Source of the DNA: Syntrophorhabdaceae bacterium
Lineage (GTDB): Bacteria > Desulfobacterota > Deferrimicrobia > Deferrimicrobiales > Deferrimicrobiaceae
Direction of reading: 5' to 3'
NCBI GenBank assembly: GCA_009783195.1
Contig: WRHP01000010.1
Span: 1 to 46,153 of the forward strand
Length of the DNA stretch: 46,153 nt
The translations under genes were made by a program, and so were the position numbers. Position 1 is the first letter of the stretch. The number at the start of each line of letters is the position of its first letter. Under the pieces are notes generated by a model. The model was not told the origin of the DNA, did not search any database, and saw only the letters and a list, made by a program, of their open reading frames with translations. Shown here piece after piece: positions 34,466-40,369 of this stretch.

Positions 34466-34873
34466 TTGCCGCAGAAAAACCCGATTCCAGCCGCCGACGT
34501 AATCATTGAAGTGGGAGACCGTATTGTTCTCATACGGAGAAAAAACATACCGAAAGGATGGGCCATCCCCGGCGGATTCGTGGAGGTAGGGGAAACAGTG
34601 GAAACCGCCGCCGTCAGGGAAGCCTTGGAGGAAACGGGGCTTTCCGTCAGGCTGGACGCGCTTCTTGGGGTTTACTCCGATCCAGCCAGAGATCCGCGAT
34701 TTCATACGATTTCATTAGTTTATGTTGGACACGCGGAAGGAGAACCCAAAGGCGCCGACGACGCCGCCGAAGCGCGGCTGTTCTCGGAAGACGATCTCCC
34801 GGCTCCGATCGTCTTTGACCATACAAAAATACTTGCGGATTATTTCGCCTGGAAAAAAACAAAAAAAACTTAA
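34466..34873 (+). CDS. NUDIX hydrolase
   Basis: Plus-strand NUDIX pyrophosphohydrolase of 135 residues. The complete NUDIX box is GGFVEVGETVETAAVREALEETGL (positions 35-58; G-x5-E-x7-REUxEExGU) and provides the metal ligands. The preceding WAIPGG and following TISLVYVGHAEGEP strands fit the ADP-ribose/NADH-pyrophosphatase-like subgroup, but the substrate is not determined. The start is TTG 34466 with AAGGGG seven bases upstream. It is divergent from the LysE-type gene and convergent with the aminotransferase gene; its stop codon touches the shared terminator stem. Confidence 0.9.
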   Translation: MPQKNPIPAADVIIEVGDRIVLIRRKNIPKGWAIPGGFVEVGETVETAAVREALEETGLSVRLDALLGVYSDPARDPRFHTISLVYVGHAEGEPKGADDAAEARLFSEDDLPAPIVFDHTKILADYFAWKKTKKT

Positions 34874-34905
34874 GCCCCGCGAGACAAACATGCCCCGCGG
34901 GGCTT
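34861..34905 (-). terminator. Strong terminator between aminotransferase and NUDIX genes
   Basis: Perfect 10-bp stem (34872-34881 with 34896-34905), 14-base loop. On the minus strand it is followed by AAG and eight T, making a good terminator for the rsmD-coaD-aminotransferase unit. On the plus strand only three T follow, so it is at best a weak terminator for the NUDIX gene, whose stop codon overlaps it. Confidence 0.8.
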
Positions 34906-34912
34906 TGACGCA

Positions 34913-36109
34913 TCAGGTAAGAGACTGGACGGCCTGCTCGATTCGCTCAAGCCCCTTCTCGATGTTTTTCATGGACGTGGCGTACGAAAGCCGCTGGCAA
35001 GCGTCATCGCCAAAAGCAATGCCGGGCACCGAGGCAACCTTGTAATCCTCGAGCAGATAGTCGGCCATGTCCGAGGACCCGTTGATCACTTTGCCGGACG
35101 GCGTCTTCTTGCCGTAACAACTTGAGAAGTTCGGGAAGACATAGAACGCGCCCTGCGGCAGCAGGCATTTTATTCCCGGCATACGGTTCAGCGTATCGAC
35201 CATGTACCGGCGACGCCTGTCAAACTCCATCACCCATTCTTTCAGGAAATCCTGCGGCCCGTTCAGCGCCTCGATGGAAGCCTTATCGCAGAAAGAGACG
35301 GGGTTACTTGTACTCTGCGACTGGATGTTGCTCATCGCCGACACCAAATCCTTTTCAGCCGCGATATAGCCGATCCGCCACCCGGTCATCGAGTGGGACT
35401 TTGACAAGCCATTTACAAGGATCGTGCGCTTTTTGATTTCCTCTCCAAGAGAAGCGATGGAGACAAACCGGAAACCGTCGTATATCAGTTTCTCGTATAT
35501 CTCGTCGGACAAAACCGTAATATCGTTTTTCACGATTACGTGCGCCAGCGCCTCGAGTTCCGCCTTGGAATAACCGGCCCCCGTCGGGTTCGAAGGGCTG
35601 TTCAGCACAAGAAGCTTCGTCCTCGGCGTGATTGCGTTTTCAAGCTGACCCGGAGTGATCTTGAATCCGGTTGACTGTTTCGCCTCCACAATCACCGGCG
35701 TAGCGCCGGCCAGCAGAGTAATATCCGGATAGGAAACCCAATAGGGCGCGGGAATGACGACCTCGTCACCCTCTTCGAGAAAAGCCTGGGCCGCGTTGTA
35801 GATCGAGTGCTTGGCCCCGGTAGACACGATAATGTTTTCCCGCTTGTAATCCAGATTATTGTCTCTTTTCAGCTTGGCTATAACAGCGTCTCTCAGTTCG
35901 GGCGAACCCGGAACCGGGGTATATTTCGTATATCCGTCATCCAACGCCTTCTTGGCTACGTTTTTGATGTTATCGGGCGTATCGAAATCCGGCTCTCCGG
36001 CTCCGAAACCGACCACATCGATCCCCTGCGCCTTCATTTGTTTGGCTTTATTGGTAATAGCCAGGGTAACCGAAGGCTTGATATTGCCAACCCTTTTCGC
36101 AAGCTTCAT
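34913..36109 (-). CDS. aspC: PLP-dependent aspartate-type aminotransferase (class I, subgroup Ib)
   Basis: Transfers the amino group of aspartate (or a related amino acid) to 2-oxoglutarate. 398 residues with VGFGAGEPDFDTPDNI, the GYTKYTPVPGSPELRDA block typical of subgroup Ib, NSPSNPTGAGYSK, SDEIYEKL and the PLP-lysine motif NGLSKSHSMTGWRIGY (lysine near 238), then the carboxylate-binding arginine in RLSYATS. Aspartate specificity is inferred; subgroup Ib members may also use prephenate or aromatic substrates. ATG 36109 overlaps coaD by 4 bp, and the terminator at 34861-34905 follows. Confidence 0.92.
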   Translation of the reverse strand: MKLAKRVGNIKPSVTLAITNKAKQMKAQGIDVVGFGAGEPDFDTPDNIKNVAKKALDDGYTKYTPVPGSPELRDAVIAKLKRDNNLDYKRENIIVSTGAKHSIYNAAQAFLEEGDEVVIPAPYWVSYPDITLLAGATPVIVEAKQSTGFKITPGQLENAITPRTKLLVLNSPSNPTGAGYSKAELEALAHVIVKNDITVLSDEIYEKLIYDGFRFVSIASLGEEIKKRTILVNGLSKSHSMTGWRIGYIAAEKDLVSAMSNIQSQSTSNPVSFCDKASIEALNGPQDFLKEWVMEFDRRRRYMVDTLNRMPGIKCLLPQGAFYVFPNFSSCYGKKTPSGKVINGSSDMADYLLEDYKVASVPGIAFGDDACQRLSYATSMKNIEKGLERIEQAVQSLT

Positions 36110-36600
36110 TTCCGTCCTGCTCCTTTCATCTTTTTGAATACGAAATCTTTCACGCCGGGCGGCACCAGGTCGTCAATGCGACCTCCAAACATCGCGATTT
36201 CCTTTACGATGTTCGAGCTGATGTAAGAATGCCGCTCTCCGGTCATAAGCATAATGGTGTCGATCTCCGGAGCCAGCTTTTTGTTCATGTGCGCCATCTG
36301 AAACTCGTACTCGAAATCGGAGATGGCCCGCAATCCTCTCACAAGGACACGCGCCTCTTTTTTCCTGGCGTAGTCAACCAGCAAACCGTTGAACGAATCG
36401 ACTTCCACGTTCTCCCACTGACTGGTCAAGCCGCGAAGCATCCGTACCCGTTCGGCCGACGTAAACATCGAGTCTTTACGGATATTACGGGCCACAGCCA
36501 CAATCACTTTCGCAAACATCCGCGAGGAGCGCTCTATGATATCGAGGTGTCCGTTAGTCGGCGGATCAAATGAGCCGGGATAAACAGCCACAATCCTCAT
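36106..36600 (-). CDS. coaD: Phosphopantetheine adenylyltransferase
   Basis: Fourth step of coenzyme A synthesis, joining ATP and 4'-phosphopantetheine to dephospho-CoA. 164 residues with the nucleotidyltransferase motif PGSFDPPTNGHLD (T/HxGH near 15-18), RGLRAISDFEYEFQMAHMN and the ISSNIVKEIA phosphate-binding segment. The start is ATG 36600 with GGGGAGG upstream, 32 bp after rsmD; the rsmD-coaD pair is widely conserved. Confidence 0.97.
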   Translation of the reverse strand: MRIVAVYPGSFDPPTNGHLDIIERSSRMFAKVIVAVARNIRKDSMFTSAERVRMLRGLTSQWENVEVDSFNGLLVDYARKKEARVLVRGLRAISDFEYEFQMAHMNKKLAPEIDTIMLMTGERHSYISSNIVKEIAMFGGRIDDLVPPGVKDFVFKKMKGAGRK

Positions 36601-36632
36601 CGGTCCTCCCCTATCGTCACGCCTGTCGCGCT

Positions 36633-37190
36633 TTACTTATCCGGGCCGGCTTCGTAAAACAAAACTGTCGTGTCGCCGTACCTGCGCTCCGATTCCAGCG
36701 TCCATTCCGCCGGCGTCGTTTCCATGTGGTCCCTGCGGTCGCTCTCCACAACCACAATAGCACCGGGAGCCAGAATTTTTGCCGCGCCAAGCATCGAAGC
36801 CGCCTCGCCGGCCAACCCCCTTCCGTAAGGCGGATCAAGGAAAACGAGGGAAAAAACGCAACCTTCGACTGCAAACCGCCTCAGAGCCTTTCTGTAATCA
36901 AGGGGAAGACAGACAGCCGATGACGCGTCCACGGAAGCAAGATTCTCCCGCAATACCCCCATGGCCGCCAAGGATGATTCCACCAACACCGCCCCGGCAG
37001 CGCCACGGGACAGCGCCTCGATGGCCATGGCGCCTGTGCCGGCGAACAGATCCAGCACCTTTGCTCCAGCCACCCGTTCCCCAATAATGGAAAAAATCGC
37101 CTCCCGCACCCTATCGGTCGTCGGCCGGACGTCCAGTCCGCGCGGCGCGCGTAATTTCCGTCCTCTCCATTTGCCAGCGACGATCCTCAA
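36633..37190 (-). CDS. rsmD: 16S rRNA (guanine(966)-N2)-methyltransferase
   Basis: Methylates G966 in the 30S head. 185 residues with MRIVAGKWRGRKLRAP at the start, RPTTDRVREAIFSI, the SAM-binding VLDLFAGTGAMAIEALSRGA and the catalytic LDPPYGRG. The start is TTG 37190; GGAG lies about 12 bases upstream and the spacing is not ideal. It is divergent from mqnA across a 139-base A/T-rich region. Confidence 0.94.
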   Translation of the reverse strand: MRIVAGKWRGRKLRAPRGLDVRPTTDRVREAIFSIIGERVAGAKVLDLFAGTGAMAIEALSRGAAGAVLVESSLAAMGVLRENLASVDASSAVCLPLDYRKALRRFAVEGCVFSLVFLDPPYGRGLAGEAASMLGAAKILAPGAIVVVESDRRDHMETTPAEWTLESERRYGDTTVLFYEAGPDK

Positions 37191-37286
37191 TTATTCTAAT
37201 GACTCCAATGGGAGCTGTTCGCCTGTCCCATTATTGGTATTTCAATTACGGTCGTCAAGGCGCGAAGCCCCCCGGCGGACATGGCG

Positions 37287-37295
37287 TGGTAAAAT
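37287..37295 (+). promoter_or_regulatory. Candidate extended -10 promoter for mqnA
   Basis: Plus strand TGG-TAAAAT (hexamer 37290-37295, 5 of 6, with an upstream TG) followed by an A/T-rich stretch and the mqnA start 34 bases later. No -35 box is apparent. It lies in the 139-base divergent region 37191-37329 between rsmD and mqnA, which otherwise shows only T-rich DNA. Confidence 0.35.
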
Positions 37296-37329
37296 ATTTT
37301 TTTTATTCATTCGGCTTTTCGAGGCGCTA

Positions 37330-38175
37330 TTGACCGTTCCCTTAAAGGTAGGCCGCATACCGTACGCCAATCTGGCCCCGATCTTCCATTTCCTCCCTGA
37401 AACCTGCGCGGGTATAGAAACCTCCTTTATCGACGGACACCCTTCCGGGCTAAACACCCTTTTGCGCTCAGACAGACTGGACATTTCCCCAAATTCGTCA
37501 ATCGAATACGCCGTGGCCCCCGACCTTTACCTCCTCTGTCCGGGAGTCTCCATCGCATCCCACACTCGCGTGATGAGCGTACTCCTTCTGTCCAACACAC
37601 CGTTGTCCGAACTCTCCGGCGAACTGATCGGCGTAACATCCGCCTCCGACACCTCCGTGGCCCTGCTCGACATCCTGTTTGCGGAATCACTGGGACGCCG
37701 GAGCGACTTTGAGCGAACAGACCTTTCGCCGGGGAAAGCGCTTGAAAAATACCGCGCATGCCTCTCCATAGGCGACGAGGCGCTGAGGGCGTCTGTTGAC
37801 CGCGTTGCCGCGCACGTCACCGACCTGGGGCAATGGTGGAAAGCCGAAACAGGAAAACCGTTTGTATTTTCCTTATGGATCGCTTCCCGAAAAGCCTGGG
37901 AAAGCCCCCAAAAGGAACCGCTTGGCCGATTCTGCGCCGCCCTGCTTGAGTCAAAACGGATGGCCAAGGAATCAATCTCAAACGGCCGGTACCCGTGGGG
38001 AGGTCCGGAGTGGATGCCGGCAAAACTCAAGGAAGAGTACTGGAATTGTCTCTCCTACGACCTGGATGATGAACTTGAAGGGCTTGCGCTTTTCTATCGA
38101 CTGGCCGAAAAGTACGGCTTGATCCCTTTCGCGCCGCCACTGCGATTCCTTGAACCCGCGCGGCACGGAGCCTGA
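37330..38175 (+). CDS. mqnA: Menaquinone biosynthesis protein MqnA (chorismate dehydratase)
   Basis: First enzyme of the futalosine route to menaquinone, converting chorismate to 3-enolpyruvylbenzoate. 281 residues with the periplasmic-binding-protein-like fold: VGRIPYANLAPIFHFL at the N terminus, DISPNSSIEYAV near 57, and a central SDTSVALLDILF segment. The start is TTG 37330 with GAGG five bases upstream; a much longer upstream reading frame runs antisense through rsmD and is not used. Its presence implies a menaquinone-based, probably anaerobic respiratory chain; the other mqn genes are not in the window. Confidence 0.9.
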   Translation: MTVPLKVGRIPYANLAPIFHFLPETCAGIETSFIDGHPSGLNTLLRSDRLDISPNSSIEYAVAPDLYLLCPGVSIASHTRVMSVLLLSNTPLSELSGELIGVTSASDTSVALLDILFAESLGRRSDFERTDLSPGKALEKYRACLSIGDEALRASVDRVAAHVTDLGQWWKAETGKPFVFSLWIASRKAWESPQKEPLGRFCAALLESKRMAKESISNGRYPWGGPEWMPAKLKEEYWNCLSYDLDDELEGLALFYRLAEKYGLIPFAPPLRFLEPARHGA

Positions 38176-38193
38176 TGAGGCGCAATACAATTC

Positions 38194-38239
38194 CGTTCCG
38201 GATAAAAACCGCTTTAATTTTTTATCTGAAACCGGAACG
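38194..38239 (+). other. Long interrupted hairpin in the mqnA-DUF1858 spacer
   Basis: In the 151-base spacer 38176-38326, an outer 8-bp stem (38194-38201 with 38232-38239) and an inner A/T 7-bp stem (38202-38208 with 38219-38225) stack with a 6-base bulge on one side and a 10-base loop. No U-tract follows on either strand. The same spacer holds a second set of inverted pairs just before the DUF1858 ribosome binding site. The function is unknown; it may be an mRNA stability or partial-termination element. Confidence 0.4.
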
Positions 38240-38326
38240 CAAAAAATGGAAAGAGCCTCAAAGCTAAAAAACGACCATACAACAAAAAACCGGCTCCCTG
38301 ATCGGCCCGGTTCAAGGAGCGCCCCG

Positions 38327-38536
38327 ATGATAAACAAGGACATGAAGATCGAGGATATTCTCCGGCGGTATCCGCAAACTATCCCGTTGTTTCGCCGGTT
38401 GGGGCTCGACTGCGTCCAGTGCCAGCTTTCTCAATACGAAAGCCTCGAAAACGGCGCGAAGGTTCACGGGATAGACTTGCAATCCCTGCTCGCGGATCTA
38501 AACAACGCGGTCAAAAATAAAACATGCGAGCGGTAA
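38327..38536 (+). CDS. Small DUF1858-domain protein
   Basis: A 69-residue protein made almost wholly of a DUF1858 domain (DMKIEDILRRYPQTIPLFRRLGLDCVQCQLSQYESLENGAKVHG), with the two-cysteine C-V-Q-C motif. The domain occurs in small proteins and as an N-terminal module beside hybrid-cluster and redox proteins of anaerobes; the cysteines suggest a redox or metal role, but none is proven. The start is ATG 38327 with AAGGAG seven bases upstream. It follows mqnA on the same strand and is convergent with queD (5-base gap). Confidence 0.82.
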   Translation: MINKDMKIEDILRRYPQTIPLFRRLGLDCVQCQLSQYESLENGAKVHGIDLQSLLADLNNAVKNKTCER

Positions 38537-38541
38537 TATTT

Positions 38542-38922
38542 TCAGCTCCTGAGAAAATACTCCGCGCGCGCGCCTTCGGATTCCCAAACAGCTACCTTTG
38601 AAACCTTGACCGGCGGCGGAACCCGTTTCTCCATCTCCTTGAATATGTGACGCGCAAAGTTCTCCGACGATGGATTCATCGTATCGAAAGGAGAAACTTC
38701 GTTAAGGTACATATGGTCGTATTGGGAAAGAATTTCCGACAGCAGCAATTTTATTTCCCTGAAATCTATGGCTATTCCGCGATCATCAAGAGTTTCGCTT
38801 TCGACTGTCACATCGATCCGCCAGTTATGGCCGTGCAGCCGCTCGCAATTTCCGTCGTATTCACGCAGCCGGTGCGCGGCGGCAATAGAAGCCCCGACAG
38901 TCAAAGCATAGATCCCCGTCAT
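38542..38922 (-). CDS. queD: 6-carboxy-5,6,7,8-tetrahydropterin synthase
   Basis: Converts dihydroneopterin triphosphate to 6-carboxytetrahydropterin, the second step towards preQ0 and queuosine. 126 residues with the zinc histidines H17, H30 and H32 (AAHRL and LHGHNW), the catalytic cysteine C26 in DGNCERL, and DHMYLNEV and SSENFARHIF. It could also act in another pterin route, but queA and tgt in the window favour queuosine. The start is ATG 38922 with GGAGG four bases upstream, overlapping the stop of the exported-protein gene. Confidence 0.94.
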   Translation of the reverse strand: MTGIYALTVGASIAAAHRLREYDGNCERLHGHNWRIDVTVESETLDDRGIAIDFREIKLLLSEILSQYDHMYLNEVSPFDTMNPSSENFARHIFKEMEKRVPPPVKVSKVAVWESEGARAEYFLRS

Positions 38923-39554
38923 TTTTCCTCCAAAGGCGACAGCGTGATCGTTGCTTTCGATGCGGCCCGCATGCGCCAGTTTCGCACTTCCTTCGCTATT
39001 TTCTCTTCACGAACCTTCCGCCTGACTTCATCTATGGACAAACCGGCCACAGACCCTGTATGAGCCACCATACGCTCCAGTTCCTTGCGCGCGTCCTCTT
39101 CGCTTACATCCACGAAAATCCCGACACGGTCATGCAGAAAACCGCGAATGACAAGCTTTCGTTCCACCCATTTCGCAAGCCATCCCCCGGAAATATCCCG
39201 CCCGCACGGGGATTCGCACGATGCCAGTTTCGCCTCGGCCTCACGGACCTGTTCGGCAAGCGCCACGTTATCCGTCTGTCCAAGCGCAAGCTTCTCGTTC
39301 TCCTGGAGAGCCAGCATCTCCGAAATCAGACGTTCCCGCGCCTCGTGAAGCGATAGCTCTTCCGCCATACTTTCAGGCAGCGCGCCGCACCGTAGCAAAC
39401 ATTGTTCGAAAAGAAGGTCGGATAAAAAAATAACTTCCTTGTTCACAGTCGCCGCCGTTCCCTCGAAATACAGGAACCCTTCCGCGCCCAACACCTCGTA
39501 TGGAAGCAAAAGACAGGCAAGCAAAAGAACAAAAACGAAGGGCTTCAAGAACAC
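38919..39554 (-). CDS. Exported SurA-N-like protein without a PPIase domain
   Basis: 211-residue secreted protein. It has a signal peptide (about 1-23, ending LLPYEVLGAEG) and then a segment like the N-terminal domain of SurA/PpiC chaperones: AATVNKEVIFLSDLLFEQ, a helix-rich middle, and RRKVREEKIAKEVRNW. I see no parvulin PPIase domain. Four cysteines (LLRCG, ASCESPCG) could form disulfides in the periplasm. The likely role is outer-membrane-protein chaperoning, inferred only from the SurA-N similarity. GTG 39554 lacks a clear ribosome binding site; TTG 39548 is possible. It overlaps nadC and queD. Confidence 0.75.
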   Translation of the reverse strand: MFLKPFVFVLLLACLLLPYEVLGAEGFLYFEGTAATVNKEVIFLSDLLFEQCLLRCGALPESMAEELSLHEARERLISEMLALQENEKLALGQTDNVALAEQVREAEAKLASCESPCGRDISGGWLAKWVERKLVIRGFLHDRVGIFVDVSEEDARKELERMVAHTGSVAGLSIDEVRRKVREEKIAKEVRNWRMRAASKATITLSPLEEK

Positions 39555-40369
39555 AGTTCGAATGAGATGTCGAGCGCTGAAGCGGAATGCGTGATCGCCC
39601 CGATCGCGACAGCCGGCACACCCGCGCGCGCGTACTCCTCCACGTTTCCAAGGTGTATTCCACCGGACGCTTCGAGGAAAACTTTCCCTCCAAACCGCGC
39701 CACCGCCTCGCGCACCGTATCGGGCTTCATGTTATCGAGCAGGACCGCGTCCGCCCCTGCCGCCACCACCTCTTCCACCTCGGCCATGGTTTCAGCCTCT
39801 ACCTCTATTTTCACGAGATGATGGACGGCGGATCGGGCGGCGGCAATCGCGGCGGCTATGCTTCCAGCGGCGCGGATGCCGTTCTCCTTGATCAGGATTC
39901 CGTCCGAAAGCGAAAATCGGTGATTTACTCCCCCGCCTACCCGGACCGCGTACTTTTCCAGGTTACGCAGAAGCGGAGTCGTCTTTCTGGTGTCGAGAAT
40001 GCGGGTTCCGTACGGAGCAACCTTTTCCGAGAACCTGAAAGTAGCGGTGGCGATGCCGGACATACGCTGCAGGAAATTAAGCGCCGTCCGTTCCGCGCGT
40101 AAAAGCGCCGATACCGAACCGGAAGCCTCTCCCAGTTTGTCGCCCGCCGACACCCGAAACCCTTCCGGGACAAAACTGACCGCAACTGAAGGATCTACTC
40201 TGTTGAACACCTCGACGGCAACCGGCCCGCCGCAAAAAACTCCGTCTCCTCCGGCCAGGAATACTCCCTTTCCTTCCCCTGTCATCGCCTCGCCAAAGGG
40301 GTCGCCAAAAGGAGCGTCTTCAGCCAGCGCCTCCAAAACAAGGCGCTCGTAGAAGGATTTCTGAATCAA
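39545..40369 (-). CDS. nadC: Nicotinate-nucleotide diphosphorylase (quinolinate phosphoribosyltransferase)
   Basis: Makes nicotinate mononucleotide from quinolinate and PRPP in de novo NAD synthesis. 274 residues with the type II phosphoribosyltransferase features: AERTALNFLQRMSGIAT, TRKTTPLLRNLEKYAVRVGGG with the substrate-binding arginine and lysine residues, HHLVKIEVEAE, LLDNM and LEASGGIHLGNV. The start is TTG 40369, overlapping the valS stop (TTGA) with only a weak GGA upstream. nadA and nadB are not in the window. Confidence 0.94.
   Translation of the reverse strand: MIQKSFYERLVLEALAEDAPFGDPFGEAMTGEGKGVFLAGGDGVFCGGPVAVEVFNRVDPSVAVSFVPEGFRVSAGDKLGEASGSVSALLRAERTALNFLQRMSGIATATFRFSEKVAPYGTRILDTRKTTPLLRNLEKYAVRVGGGVNHRFSLSDGILIKENGIRAAGSIAAAIAAARSAVHHLVKIEVEAETMAEVEEVVAAGADAVLLDNMKPDTVREAVARFGGKVFLEASGGIHLGNVEEYARAGVPAVAIGAITHSASALDISFELCS

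Noticed and set aside
36961-37329. Upstream extension of the mqnA reading frame by 123 codons
   Set aside because: It runs antisense through the start of rsmD, has no similarity to the MqnA family and lacks a ribosome binding site, while TTG 37330 has one.
38537-38559. A/T-rich inverted repeat between convergent DUF1858 and queD genes
   Set aside because: The 7-bp stem is A/T-rich and interrupted and has no U-tract on either strand; too weak to call a terminator.
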